Assembly: GCA_009746045.1 (NCBI GenBank)
Contig: RPFO01000156.1
Coordinates: 3,161,262 to 3,225,261, forward strand
Source of the DNA: Mesostigma viride
Taxonomy: Eukaryota; Streptophyta; Mesostigmatophyceae; Mesostigmatales; Mesostigmataceae
Reading direction: 5' to 3'
DNA length: 64,000 bases
In this document: in pieces, positions 42,202-55,107 of the stretch
How positions within the stretch are numbered: the stretch's first letter is position 1
How the letters are laid out: each line of letters begins with the position of its first letter
Position numbers and translations under genes: made by a program
Notes under the pieces: generated by a model
The model's input: the letters and a program-made list of their open reading frames with translations, nothing else
Databases searched by the model: none
Told to the model about the DNA's origin: nothing

Positions 42202-43440
42202 CTAAAACGGAGCCTTACTAGACCACGGAAGCCACTGGACTTCTAATGGGTTGTCATTGGGCATGTGGGTAAAGATCCTGTTTTTGCCCATGAGGTCATG
42301 AAAGATCTCAAGTGGGCTGGGCTTATCCTGGTCCGCGCCAGGGTCCCAGATTTTGTTTTGTTCATTTGCAACCATCCAGTAGCGTCGCATGCCGGAGTTC
42401 CATAGGTAAATGAAGCGTGAGAGAACCCCAGCTTTGTCGAAAACTGTGCGCCTATTGAACACCACATCGTTTCGCACCGTCCAGATTGTATATAACATGC
42501 ATGTGCGGAGCCATATCCACGCTTGTTGTGAAAAGGTGAGCTCAAGGCCAGGGGTGCCAGTGATGCCAAAGATAATTGAGCGGGTAGACACCGGTATGAT
42601 AGGCTCAGACGTCCAGGCTGCCCATAAACCAATCAACCAGGTCCAAACTCCCTGGAGGTTACACCATAAAAATCGGTGTTCCACAGTTTCAGTGGGGTTG
42701 GTACATAAACATGTAGCAGGGTGTTGAAATCGCCGGTGGAGGATCTCCCCGACCCCGATGGACCGGTGCATCAAGAGGTGTTGTACGTCGGTCGCGCGGC
42801 GATCAATCAGCGGGTGGTCAACGGCGAGGGTGATGTTGCGGACCCAGGTGTGGCCAGGCCACTCAAAAGCGCCCCAGCGTGTCCGTCCGGGGTGGAATTG
42901 ATGGTTTTTATGCAAGAGCATTGTGTAGCCCCACTCTGCCGTGTACTCGTAAAGGCCTTTTACAGTTCTGCTGTCACCCTGATTTAGCACCCAGCCAAAT
43001 TCCACTGGATCCAATGACAACATGTCCAGGCGGGTTGATCCCACATGTAGCCAAATAATAGCAGCGTCTGGAAGGTTGGGGTTGGGTTGGTATACACATG
43101 ATTGTTCAAGGGACCAAGGTACAACCCGAATCCGGTGGCATAGCTGGGTGGGGAGGAACACCACTGCAGTTGTAAGTTGAGCCAGACTGCCATTGTGGCC
43201 GCTCAGCGGCGCCAGTAGTTGAACGTGCAGGGTTCCAAGGGGGAGTTCTGCGATCACCTTCCCCGAGCATGTTGCGGTCGTGCTGTATGGACAAAAGCAG
43301 CACCATTCACCAGCTTTATAGGGGGCACGGGGAGAAGTCATGAGTGTGTGCCAGCGGGGGGGTATGGCTTGTACTAGCGCGGCCCAGGCAGCATAAGTAG
43401 GCATATTGGGGACCCAGGCAGCCAGTTCGTTATATGTTAA
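42202..43440 (-). pseudogene. LINE 1 ORF, C-terminal part with zinc-binding region
   Basis: The continuation of the RT ORF after the insertion at TTAA; removal of the insert joins YRLL to TYNELAAWVPNMPTYAAW in frame. Near the middle, CLCTNPTETVEHRFLWCN resembles the zinc-binding domain at the end of plant LINE reverse transcriptases. It ends QWLPWSSKAPF at 42202. Conserved almost throughout with the same region of LINE 2 and LINE 3. Confidence 0.8.
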
Positions 43441-45159
43441 CACGTCCCCTGTAGAAACTCAGTCCTAAAAATAGGACTGAGTATACCATCTTTGAGATCA
43501 TGTGGCGGTAAGGGTAGGGGGGTACCCCATATATTTGATATGCATCATAGCACTCAATATCATGCTAATGCTTGGGTATGTGCTTAAAAAATCATATGTT
43601 GACCAAATCATGTAAAATTATACATGACTCTCAACCCTTACTCGCGATTTTGGAATTTTCTGTGGAAGCACGAGTGTGTAAAATCCAATAAAATCCATAT
43701 TCACTATTAAAAATCATAGGCGTGTAGATATTAGAGTTCTTGAACTGTGGAAAAAAACTGGACTCAATTCGGCCACTGGCACTGCCTGAAACATGCAAAA
43801 CACTGCCAGTCCTATAAATAGGACTGGGCCTTGGTAACAAAATGCTAGCATGGGAGTGCGGTCGTACTACACACCACCGTGGCCACCAACCATGCCAATC
43901 AACTCATTTCCCTTCCAGCATAATAGGACAACATGCTTGCATCATCATATTGCAGTTATATTATACCTTATAATGTGTGAGAGCCTATGCAAGCACGTAG
44001 GGAATGGGTTTGGATACCTACCCACGAAAGGTTTTTTTGTGTGTGTTAACCACCAATGTATTGGGCAGGTTAAGCATATTTCAAGTGTCTCTAACAAGAA
44101 TGGACATGGATGAAACTGTTTTGCCTTGCCATGGCATGGCCAACATACTTGCTGGCACATGATGACAGTGGTTTACCACCAAGATCTTTCACTCACCCAT
44201 ATAAGCTTGAAAGCACCCTTGACGAGGCCCATGGCCACACAATTATGCAGTATGAACGTAGCAAAAGAACAACTAACATCTATGAAGGTGTTTAAACCCA
44301 TACAGCGCCTAAAAACCTGCACAACTACACCAGGGCAAGGCAAATGCCTGGCAACATCATCTAAAAAGGGGGTTTTGGAGAGGGGCAGGCAACGGTCAAG
44401 AAAGAGCATCAAGACTCGAAACTGGCAACACCTCGCAAGCTTAAACTCATGTAAGAACATCAAGAAATGATGAGACAACGATATTCCGGCTTTACCTTGC
44501 ATGGCTGGCGTTACCTTGGCCCAGGCGGTGCCCGCAAAAGTGGAACTTTGAGGCACACACACCATGAAGTGACAGAGTGGTCGAAATCATCAAATCTATA
44601 CTGCCACTAAGTCAATTCTATGACCATGCATGATAACAAGTAGAAAGAAACCTATAAACCCTTTGACTTGCGCCGGAAAGCAGTTGTAGTAATCAATTCC
44701 GTCGGCCTGCCTGATCGCAGCTTTTTCCAGCAAGAACGGTGCCGACACCTAGTAAATCGCATTTCCGCGAGCTGAAAATTGACTTGTATCATCTCTATGA
44801 TATATAAAAACTATTTCCTGAGTTTGGCCAGCTATATCGTCGGAAAACGTAAACTGCATGCATGGGCGCAAGCCGCCATGGCTAGGTCGTGCATTTCCGG
44901 AACGCACGTTTCATGTGGAAAAGTACCCTTACCACCTGTTCTTTGACCGTACATTTAGCCGCTCATACCAAATCCAAAAAAATCGCAAAAATATGTCCAA
45001 GAAAGATCTTTTCACGTAGTATTTGAATAAATTTTGAGGGAATTTTTTTGACAAACCTTCCGATCGGGGCAAATTTTCTACGAAACCCCAAATCTCAGTC
45101 CTAAATTTAGGACTGAGTTGAACTCAGTCCTAAAAATAGGTGTGGCTACAGACGACGTG
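43441..45159. mobile_element. piggyBac-like non-autonomous element 1 (TTAA target)
   Basis: 1,719 bp between TTAA at 43437-43440 and 45160-45163. The terminal inverted repeats are CACGTC-NN-CTGTAG (12 of 14 positions match). Just inside both ends, and at about 43812, lie palindromes of the type CAGTCCTAAAAATAGGACTG. Removing the element and one TTAA restores the LINE 1 reading frame exactly. Internal ORFs (e.g. 44173-44565 minus, 130 codons) are unrecognised, so it probably relies on another element's transposase. Confidence 0.85.
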
Positions 45160-45163
45160 TTAA

Positions 45164-47404
45164 GAGGCGGTAGCAGTCACCGTGGAGAATATACAGGTGG
45201 AGAATAGTGGTTACAGGGTGGGGGGATGTTATGAAGCCTTCATAGGGGTTAGGGCCACTTAAGCATCCAAAGGGGCGATTAAGGGGGTTGAGGTATATAT
45301 CATTAAAGAATAGGGGTTGGCGTGCAACTTCCTCACGTAGTGTGGGGAATAGTAGGCGGTCGGGTTTAAGTGCCATAAAGCCTTGCCATATACGAGCCCA
45401 GTACCAAGGAAGACCTCTGGTGAGCTTCGGGGAGGGGAGGCGAGCAGTAAGCAGTGCGGCTCCAGAGTGCCAGGAAATACCATTGGAGTGATGAGTAAGA
45501 CGTGAGAGGGTTACACGTGCCAGAAGACATCCAGGGTGGGTGTTGACACCAATGTGGGCAGAGATAACTTGTTTGGCATACACAGACCATAAACGCCATT
45601 GCATATTGTGTAAGCCTAGTCCTCCAAGAGGCCACGGCATAAAAGACATTGACTCTCTGATCCATCCGTGTACCTGGCGGCTGAGATCGCTCGATTTTTT
45701 CCAAACAAAGTTATGCCCCAGTCGTTGAATAAGAGACACGGTGTGTTCATCCGGTGGGTGGGCCTGACCGAAGTACAGCAGCTTGGAGAACAGCAGCTGG
45801 TTCGTAACGAGGACCTTGCCCCGGAGGCTGAGGCGGTGTACGCCAGCCCAGCGGTTGGCCACCTGTTGTACACCAGTAAGTTTGCCCAGTTGTTGTGATT
45901 CGTCGTATAAAAAGGTTTTGACTTCCAATAACCTCCCTTCGGCTGTCCGACCGATAGGGCAGTTATGCAAAAGGTGGTATCCTCCTGGCGGGACCCATGT
46001 CACCGCCAGGTTAGTAGGTTGGAGAGTCGGGTTGGTTGTTCTGCCAATATGCAAGCCCGTGGACTTTTGCACGTTGCAGCGTTGTTGGGAGGCGGTACAG
46101 TATGTAGATATGTTCTCAAGCACAGCATCAACATCACGCAGGGAGGTGCAAATGTTAGTAGTGTCATCGGCGTAAGCAGTTTGAAACAGACCACGTGTGT
46201 GGTGAGGGAGGGGGTAGCCTTGAATACGGCTGTCCTGTTGATGAAGAAAGAAGAGGCCAGCGTGAGCGAGCAGAAAGAGAAGGGGAGAGAGACAGTCGCC
46301 TTGTGGGAGAGAGCGTGTGCTATGGCCTATTTGGGATTTATGTCCATTAATTAGTAGGTGCCAAGTGAGGGATTTGATCATGCCTAGACTGACCTTAATA
46401 AGTTTAGGTCCAAATCCAAGCCCGTGTAGTATAGCCTCGAGGTATTTCCAACATATGCGGTCGAATGCCTTTTCAAAATCCCAAAATAAAATAAGACCTA
46501 TAATATTGTTGCGCCATGCGTCATCAACAATGTCCATGATCATGGTGATGCTGTCGCTGATGTGTAGGTTGGACCTGAATCCAACTTGTTCCGGGCCGAT
46601 CAGATTATCTAGTACACTGTAGAAACGGCGTTGCAAGAGTTTGCTGGCTAGTTTGTAAGGGACTGTGAGCATGCGAATGGGTCTATAATTTTTCCAACTT
46701 GTTTTATCCCCTTTTTTGTGTAAGAGGATGAGGATTGTTTCCGACCACTGGCCCACAACAGTTTCGGTGTTCCAGATTTCCAGGATGCATTGGTATAGAT
46801 CCCTGCCTATGAGGGGCCAGAACGTTTTAAAAAACTCTACTGGAAGGCCATCTGCACCAGGTGCGCTACCGGTTTTGAGATGTTGGAGTGCTAGAGATGT
46901 TTCTTCCATAGTGGGGCTGGCGTCTAGTAGAGCTTGTTGTGACGGAGAGAGGCGGTGGGGAATTGCATCGAGGATTTTTTGTGTGGCTGTATTTGCAGAG
47001 GGGTCGGGTTCTGTCCGGAACAGGGTGGAGAAAAAAGCATGTCCAGATTGTAGGATGTCTTGGGGGGTGGTATGGGTGCCAGTCTCGTCTGTAATTTCTG
47101 TGATGGTGGTTTGTGAGCGCGGGGGTGGGATAAATGCAAAGAATTCCTTATTCATTCGTTCACCCTTGACATGCCACCATGTATTTTCCACATCTAGGGC
47201 TTCTGCGTGGCGTTCAAGGCGTAGCTTATCCATCTCAGTCTGGCACAGTTGCAGTCGTGTTAACTCGTGCGGGGCTAGGCGGGGTTTGGATTGCAACATA
47301 GTAATAACGCGTTTGTAGTAATTGTAGTCTTTGCCTTTTATGCGGCGTTGTTCTAGATCGTAGGCCTTAGAGGAGTCAAGGATGTGCGAGAGGCATGCTT
47401 GCAT
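45164..47404 (-). pseudogene. LINE 1 reverse transcriptase
   Basis: A 746-codon open stretch. RT motifs in order are LKTGSAPGADGLPVEFFK, HKKGDKTSWKNYRPI, GPEQVGFRSNLH, FWDFEKAFDRI (first Asp), LPQGDCLSPLLF and TAYADDTTN (catalytic Asp pair). The thumb and connection follow, to CYRLL at the transposon junction. The N-terminal join to the endonuclease needs one base near 47470; the bases just upstream in the RT frame read VREQWRDWK. Confidence 0.9.
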
Positions 47405-47466
47405 CCAGAGAGTAGTGCTTGGGTATTCTACTTGCTTGGTTTTCCAGTCCCGCCATTGTTCTCGGA

Positions 47467-48327
47467 CTAGGGGCGAAAGGCGGGGTCAGCCAGCAGCTTT
47501 TTATTGAGGCGAGGGACGCCTGGTCCTCTGGGGGGGCTGGAGTGATACACCATGGTGAGAAGGCAGGGGTAGTGATCAGAAAAAACTGTGGAGCGTATGA
47601 CCTCTGCGTGACAAATGAGGGATGCCCAAAAAGGTGACATAAATATGTAGTCTAGACGGCTAGTGATGCGGGTGCCCTGACGAGTGGACTCTCGAGTATG
47701 CAGATGGTCGCGAGGTTTGATAACATCCTGTAGTGAGAGGCGTGTGAGGTGGTTGGCTAACGAGGTCGTCTCAAGCCCAAGGCCATGGTCTAGGTCAACA
47801 TTAAAGTCACCCATTAGTATGACCTCATGAGATTGGTCCAGGAGGGGGGCAACCATAGCAAACAAATCATCAAAAAATTTTATACGGTCAGAGTGTTCGT
47901 TGGGGGCATATACCGATATAATATAGCCAGTCTTACCGCCCCAGGAGATGCATTGCCGGGTCCAGCGACCCTGCCATGTGTTGGGAGCAGTATCTGTGTG
48001 CTGGGCCCATGGGTGCAGTTGAACATGAGGGTGTGGCGGACGTCGATATTGTAGCAATGCAGTGCCTCCACTAGTCCCCCGTGCCCATGCCCATCTGCGT
48101 TCCATGTCTGGGGTGCGTCTTGTAAAGGATTGTAGCGCTTTGGCGTCTATTCCAGGAAATTTATGTTCTTGTAGGCCTACCCAGATTTCATGAGATGGGC
48201 CGACATAGGGTTGGGTGATACTGGCTAGTTGTGCCTGGAGCGCAGATATTTTAGACTGTCCCTGGGTGCGAACACCATAAGTATTTAAACCCTGAACGTT
48301 CCAAGATATTATAGTAAGTTGACTCAT
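47467..48327 (-). pseudogene. LINE 1 AP-type endonuclease
   Basis: ATG at 48327 (MSQLTIISWNVQGLNTYG). It has the endonuclease motifs WVGLQEHK (catalytic Glu), ISVYAPN, LMGDFNVDLD, SRLDYIF and FSDHYPCLLTM (catalytic Asp-His). It makes the target nick in target-primed reverse transcription. The frame runs to a stop at 47467, where LINE 2 is open through, so the stop reflects a single-base change. Confidence 0.9.
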
Positions 48328-49043
48328 AAGTTAGTAGAAGGGGAGAGAATGCAGAAGGATGCGAGCGTTGGCGTACCTCTCATGCCTTGGAAGACGACGC
48401 ACGCGCCCGCTTGGTTGCGTCGGCTGTGGTGACCGTTGGCTGCGCCCGTTTGGCCGAGGGGTCGTCCTGCGCTGTCGCTTCCTCGAGAGAGCCAGTTGAG
48501 GAGGGCATCATGTCGAGATCATGGGGTAGGACCGGCAGCCGTGCCGCCGGAGCAGGTATGACAACGAGGACAACAGGAGCAATAAAGAGTTAGATAGCGA
48601 AAAAAGGTGTCCCATTCCAGGGGTTATGCTGGGGGAAGCCTGCATTGCACCATCCGTGACTGCAATGTCAGGTTGGGTCTGTATCGGGTGTCATGGTGAC
48701 TTCCGGTCACCGAGTTATGCGAGAGCCTGTTCCTCAGCAGGATCGCATGGTTAAAGGTGTAAAGGGTGAGTAGAAACAGCACTACCAGGAAGCGTCCAGC
48801 TTCCTGAGCTGTTCTACCACTATTCCAGGTCCATTTGTAGTGAGCCGTCACGCTATTCTGTATGCCTCTAGGCATCAGCCGTACTTCCTGTACGCCTTGC
48901 CAGCCGACATCACAGATAGCGTGGCGGCTCAAGGACCAAATGAAAGTTGCTTATATGGGTATCGTTAGACGCACCTTTTCACGGCGAATCCGTTGGTATG
49001 TCGCTGGTCGCGGATGGCCGAAGCTATCGCCTGCTATCCTCTA
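48328..49043 (-). other. LINE 1 5' untranslated region
   Basis: No coding capacity. A block near 48960-48995 (TTAGACGCACCTTTTC) is similar to one near 57250-57275 at the 5' end of LINE 2. LINE 1 stops where the second copy of its target duplication begins (49044). Confidence 0.6.
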
Positions 49044-49174
49044 CGCCAACATTTTCGGGGAAATGGGTATATTTTATTAGCCAATTATGGACCAAAGAGG
49101 TGAGAGGGGAAATGAGTATCAGCGAATCCTAATGAAGGTGGGCACACACACGTGTGGCGGTGACAGGTGAAAGG

Positions 49175-50410
49175 CTAACAGGGCGCGTTATTAGACCAGG
49201 GAAGCCATTGGACCTGAGTAATGTCGCCATGAGGCATACTGGTGAATACCTGATTACGGCCCAGTAGATCATGAAAAAGCTGGAGCGGGCTGGGCTTGTC
49301 GTTATTGGGCCCTGGGTCCCACACCCTGTGTTGTTCCTGAGCTAACAGCCAGTAGCGGCGCATAGCCGCATTCCATAGGTATATAAAGCGCCGGACTACG
49401 CCGCCGCGGGTATACTCCTCGCGGACCTTAAAGACTGTCTCGTTGCGTATGGTCCAGATCGCGTATAGCATAGTAGTGCGTAGCCATATCCATTCTGCTT
49501 GGGAAACTGAAAGCTCGGTCCCTGGCGTGCCAGCAATACCGAAAATGATGGTACGCACGCTAATTGGGAGAGTGGGTGGCGATGCCGTCCATGCGGCCCA
49601 GATGTTAATGAGCCACGTCCAAACCCCAGGGAGATTACAGTAAAGAAACCTGTGCTCAATGGTTTCACTAGGGTGCGTGCACAGGCATGATGCATCATGA
49701 CCGAAACGCTCGTGGAGCGTAGCGCAGACCCCTATCGCCCTATGCATCAAAAGATGTTGTACATCAGTGGCCCTGCGGTCCACGAGAGGGTGGTCTACCG
49801 CCAGGGTAATCATCTTGACCCAAGTGTAGCCCGGCCAATGTATTCCCCAGCGGGCTCGGCCCGGATGGGGCTGATGGTACTTATGCAACAAGATATCATA
49901 ACCCCAATCTGCGGTGTACTCAAAGATACATTTGCTGGTTCTGATGTCCCCCTTGGTTAAGACCCATCCAAATTCAACCGGGTCCAGATGTAGTAGATCG
50001 AGCCGTGTGTTGCCCACGTGTAGCCATGTAATGCTCTCAACCGGGGATAATGGGTCCGGCTGGATCATGCAAGATCTTGGCACAGACCATGGGACTACGC
50101 GTATGCGGTGACACTGGGAAGCTGGCGTGTACGCATATAAGGTGGATAGTTGATACAGACACCCATTGTGGCCAGAAATAGCTTCCAGCAGTTGTAGTTG
50201 GAGCCCCTCATGTGGCAGAACCGTCACGACTAAACCCTTGCACGCAGGCGTGACTCCGTCGGCGTAGAAGCTAACCCAGTCGCCGGTTATAATTGGCTTG
50301 CGTGGGGCAGTCATCAATGCATGCCACGCAGCTGGTATCGCACTTATAAGAGTTTGCCACGCTTGCAGGGAGGGCATGTGGGAGACCCAAGTGCTGACCT
50401 CGTCGTAGCT
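49175..50410 (-). pseudogene. LINE 2 ORF, C-terminal part with zinc-binding region
   Basis: Close homologue of 42202-43440, from SYDEVSTWVSHMPSLQAW to QWLPWSNNAPC, with CLCTHPSETIEHRFLYCN as the zinc-binding stretch. It is open throughout. Removal of the 3.1-kb insert joins it in frame to YRRL of the RT. Confidence 0.8.
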
Positions 50411-50549
50411 GACACATCAATCCGAAAACCCATTTTCTTCCCCTGGAAAATATTTGGAGATGGAATAATGGTCAGTTTGACCTCAAATTTGGCACCAAGG
50501 TTCCTTATCAGATATCTTATGATGTCATGTGGTCAAAAAAATTTTTGGG

Positions 50550-51330
50550 AGTTGGCAGCATGGTAACATGGTGACATTTGCTAGCAAAAAATACCGTATT
50601 TTCAGCACTTTCTGGCATGTATGCATATATAATGACATCAAATGAACTCAGTTGGGCCTGGAACTTTGCACATGTTCTAAACACATCCCATGCAGCATGC
50701 CCACAAAGTTTCAGGCTGGTTGGATGACACATTGGTGACAAATGCTAGCATAAATACCCAAAAAATGCAGTTTTTCATGGTTTTTTAAGGGTTTTATCAC
50801 ACATATGCATACATAATGACACCAAATGAACTCAGTTGGGCCTGGAACTTTGCACATGTTCTAAACACATCCCATGCAGCATGCCCACAAAGTTTCAGGC
50901 TGGTTGGATGACAAATTGGTAACAAATGCTAGCATAAATACCCAAAAAAAGCAGTTTTTCATGGTTTTCCAAGGGTTTTATCACACATATGCATACATAA
51001 TGACACCAAATGAGCTCAGTTGGAGCTGGAACTTTGCACATGTTCTAAACACATCCCATGCAGCATGCCCACAAAGTTTCAGGCTGGTTGGACGACAAAT
51101 TGGTGACAAATGCTAGCATAAATACCCCAAAATGCAGTTTTTCATGGTTTTCCAAGGGTTCCAACACATGGGTGCCTATATCAATGAACTCTGAACAGCC
51201 TAGAACTTTGCACAGCTCATAAAAACATCTATGTTAACTGCCCACAAGAAATTCAGACTATTTGCATGACCAATAGGTGACAGATGCTAGCAACATTGCA
51301 CAAAAAATGCAGTTCCTAGTAATTGTTTTT
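50550..51330. repeat. 184-bp tandem repeat, three good units plus decayed ones
   Basis: Units marked by AATGACACCAAATGAACTCA at 50631, 50815 and 50999 (period 184), then a strongly diverged unit near 51180-51330. AT-rich with no coding sense. Lies in the left part of the TIR element. Confidence 0.9.
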
Positions 51331-51532
51331 CAAGGGTTTCATCCCATAGTTGCAAGTCAACCATTCCAGTTTGGGATATATAGTCAGGTTCCCAACAACA
51401 CATCTTGATGATATATTATGTGATATTGCAGGAAGGCAGACTTAGGGGCACACGCCCATGATACAACGTCAACATGTACATCAACAACACACACGTAACT
51501 TAGCTAATCATCATAATAAAAAGCACACCTTC

Positions 51533-52076
51533 CCCACCCACCCACCCCACCCACCCACCCACCCACCCACCCACCCACCCACCCACCCACCCACCCACCC
51601 ACCCACCCACCCACCCACCCACCCACCCACCCACCCACCCACCCACCCACCCACCCACCCACCCACCCACCCACCCACCCACCCACCCACCCACCCACCC
51701 ACCCACCCACCCACCCACCCACCCACCCACCCACCCACCCACCCACCTGCACCCACCCACCCACCCACCCACCCACCCACCTGCACCCACCCACCCACCC
51801 ACCCACCCACCCACCCACCCACCCACCCACCCACCCACCACCCACCCACCCACCCACCTGCACCCACCCACCCACCCACCCACCCACCCACCCACCTGCA
51901 CCACCCACCCACCCACCCACCCACCCACCCACCCACCCACCCACCCACCCACCCACCCACCCACCCACCCACCCACCCCACCCACCCACCACCCACCCAC
52001 CCACCCACCCACCCACCCACCCACCCACCCACCCACCCACCCACCCACCCACCCACCCACCCACCCACCCACCCAT
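51533..52076. repeat. (CACC)n microsatellite, about 540 bp
   Basis: Nearly pure CACC repeats with a few CCTGCACC-type or 3-bp interruptions. The G-rich strand is minus. ORFs through it (Thr-His-Pro-Pro and Gly-Gly-Trp-Val repeats) are artefacts. Confidence 0.97.
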
Positions 52077-52081
52077 ATAAC

Positions 52082-52250
<169 letters not shown>

Positions 52251-52265
52251 ACACACAAAGTCATG

Positions 52266-52512
52266 CCTTCCCTCCCTCCCTCCCTCCCTCCCTCCCTCCC
52301 TCCCTCCCTCCCTCCCTCCCTCCCTCCCTCCCTCCCTCCCTCCCTCCCTCCCTCCCTCCCTCCCTCCCTCCCTCCCTCCCTCCCTCCCTCCCTCCCTCCC
52401 TCCCTCCCTCCCTCCCTCCCTCCCTCCCTCCCTCCCTCCCTCCCTCCCGCCCGCCCTCCCTCCCGCCCTCCCTCCCTCCCGCCCTCCCTCCCGCCCTCCC
52501 TCCCTCCCTCCC
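52266..52512. repeat. (CCCT)n microsatellite
   Basis: About 60 tandem tetranucleotides; the right third carries CCCG variants. Confidence 0.97.
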
Positions 52513-52799
52513 CCCATCAATCATGCATCCATTCATTCATGCATGCATCCACTCATTCATGAACATGCCTCCGTTGGCCAGGGGTTCAAAATGATGCAAC
52601 AGGCACCAAAAAAGGGAGAAGGAGCCGCCTCCCCAACGTGCCGCCCGGCGACGGCAGCGATGGGCCCAGGGGGGGAACAGTGCGCTTTGTCTTGTTCGCC
52701 GGGGGTGAGCCGGCGGGGTGCGGGCACTGTCGCGTTTTATTTAGCCCGCCCGCCCCAGTCCTTCTCGGAGTGCCTTCTCAGGCCATGGCGTCAGGGTAA

Positions 52800-52856
52800 G
52801 AGTTCGTTTCGCCCGTCGCCGGACGCTTAAACCACTAGACTACGCCGGTTAATTAC
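52800..52856 (-). other. tRNA-like A-box sequence
   Basis: On the minus strand, TAGTCTAGTGG fits the RNA polymerase III A-box consensus (TRGYNNARNNGG) within CCGGCGTAGTCTAGTGGTTT. No matching B-box (GGTTCGANNCC) lies at tRNA distance and no cloverleaf can be folded, so at best this is the head of a decayed tRNA-derived SINE or tRNA fragment. Confidence 0.25.
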
Positions 52857-53520
52857 GACAAGAAAGCGGGTTACGACGATAGAAACCAGTAGATGGTGGT
52901 TCTCCCGCACCCCGGGCACACCAGCGACGTCGGCAGCGAGCCCCGCCCGCAGGTTATGCAGCTGACGATGTTGCTCTGCCCAAGGGAAGTCATAAAGCTG
53001 CAAAAAAAGGGGTAAAAGCGATTAAATCCACGACATGCATTTTTGCCCCTGTCAGCGCTCCTATAAATCTGACTTTTACGGGAAAATTGCGTGCAACATG
53101 GAAACGCAAAATTAAGGGAATCGCTGTGCTGGATTTCTTCGAAATGATATAAGGAATCGTTCGAAAGTGTGCCCTCCCACCAGTAGCGTCTAATCTGTGC
53201 TAGCCATTACCTTGAACACGCAGGGGTGGCTGCGCTCGGCGCGCGAAACTGGCCACTGCTGCGTGTTTGCCCTCGCACACACACACAAAAAAACTGTTTA
53301 CCGACCTTTTTTTTGCAGAATAAATTTCCTTACGTCAATGCCGATCGAACAAGCGAAATCCGGTACAAAATGGCTTCGTAATCCGTGCACAGTAAATTTT
53401 CACGCCACCATAGCCTTCGCAATGAAATTTGCACTCAACATCTCCCGCGCGCACCGAATTTCGTCAATTTCACCCCGGATTTGCCGCGGACACTTCGGCG
53501 CGGCGTCGGATTGATGTGGA

Positions 53521-55107
53521 GCCGTCGATACGTAGCGCCGTGCCCCAGGTAGAGGTCCAGCACCCTGACAATCGGCGGTGACGCGCGCAGAAAGCCATCA
53601 TACGGGTTGTGTCCGTGGAGATTGCCAAGGGGCTTGTTAGTAGCGTCTGTGATTAAGTCATTAAAAAAGAGTGGCTGCCGTGCCACCTCCTCTCGAGTAG
53701 TAGGAAAGACTAGGCGACCCGGCTTGAGCTTATTGTAACCTGTCCATATGCGCTGCCAGTACCATGGGAGTCCTTTGTACGAAATAAGGGTGCTGCCCAG
53801 TATGCCCGCCCCCAGTACGTTGCCACGAGGTGCCACTAGCATGGGTGGAAAGAGAGGCTAGCGTTTCACGTGCAAGCATGCAGCCAGGGTGTGTGTTAAC
53901 GCCCATAAAAACGGATATCACTTGTTTAGCATACAGCGACCACAGACGCCATTGTATGTTGTGGAGCCCGAGGCCCCCGTGCACCCATGACATGAAGGAC
54001 ATCTCTCTGTTGATCCATCCGTGGACCGTGTGGGAGATTAAGCCTTTCTGTTTCCAGACAAAATTGCTGCCAAGGCGTTGGATGAGCTGTGTGGTGGCAT
54101 CATTGGGTGGGTGTGCTTGGCAATAATACAAGACCTTAGAGAACAACAGTTGGTTGACGATCAGGGTTCGCCCTCGTAGGCTCATGCGGTGGACGGCCCC
54201 CCAGCGCCCTGCGGTAAGGAGAACGCCTGCAAGCTTGCCCACGTGGTTGGTTTCATCATACATGAAAGAACGTTGTTCAGCCAAGCGTCCCTCGGGTGTG
54301 CAGCCGATGGGACAATTGTGCAAAAGGTGGTGATCCCCCGGCTTGACCCAGGTCACAGCCAGGTTGGGGAGGGCGTAGCGTAGGGTGTTGGTTTTGCCGA
54401 TATGCAGTCCCGTGGACTTGAGCACATTGCATCGTTGTTGTGTGGCAACAGAATAGGTAGTGATATTATCCATGACAGCATGCACTTCAGGCAGAGAGAT
54501 ACAAACATTTGTTGTGTCATCCACATAAGCCGTTTGGAATATACCTTTACCGTTACCTGTCGGGAAGCCCCGAATGCGAGGATCGTTCTGGTGTAGCCAG
54601 TAGAGTCCTGCGTGGGCCAGAGAAATAGAATAGGGGACATGCAATCTCCTTGTGGTAGCGATCGTGAGCTAGCGCCGGTCGCTGACTTGTGTCCGTCTAT
54701 TAGTAAATACCAAGCCAGGGATTTGATCATACCCATAATGACGGTCATGAGTTGTGGGCCAAATCCTAGTGCGGTTAGAATGTGTTCTAGGTATTCCCAG
54801 CACATACGGTCAAAGGCTTTTTCAAAATCCCAAACAATATGAAACCCTCTATATCGTCGCGCCAGGCTTTTTCCACAATGTCCATGATGAGGGTAATGCT
54901 GTCGTTGATGTGGAGATTGGCCCTAAAGCCCACTTGCTCCGGACCAATGAGGAAGTCTAGGACGGTGTATAAGCGTCGTTGGATTATTTTACTGATGATT
55001 TTGTACGCTACCGTAAGGAGACGGATTGGGCGGTAGTTTTTCCATAGAGTCTTGTCTCCTTTTTTGTACAGTAAGATAAGCGCAGATTCAGCCCATCTGC
55101 CGCTCAC
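53521..55107 (-). pseudogene. LINE 2 reverse transcriptase
   Basis: Read from 55107 to 53521 in four frames with changes near 54800, 54600 and 53800. Motifs are YKKGDKTLWKNYRPIRLL, GPEQVGFRANLHINDS, LPQGDCMSPILF and TAYVDDTTN. The catalytic pair is VDD here, against ADD in LINE 1. It ends TYRRL at the TIR element; the joined reading continues SYDEVSTW. The numerous frameshifts make it inactive. Confidence 0.85.

Larger units (their letters stand above)
42122..49043 (-). mobile_element. LINE 1 (APE endonuclease type), with a nested DNA transposon
   Basis: Minus-strand LINE flanked by a 13-bp duplication CGCCAACATTTTC (42109-42121 and 49044-49056). It carries one long ORF: AP-type endonuclease, RT and a C-terminal zinc-binding region. 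No separate gag-like ORF lies in the roughly 700 bp upstream. It is interrupted by a TTAA-flanked element at 43441-45159. Without that, it is about 5.2 kb. Confidence 0.9.

Noticed and set aside
44173..44565. 130-codon ORF inside piggyBac-like element 1 as a transposase remnant
   Set aside because: No similarity to piggyBac transposase motifs could be seen; it may be chance.
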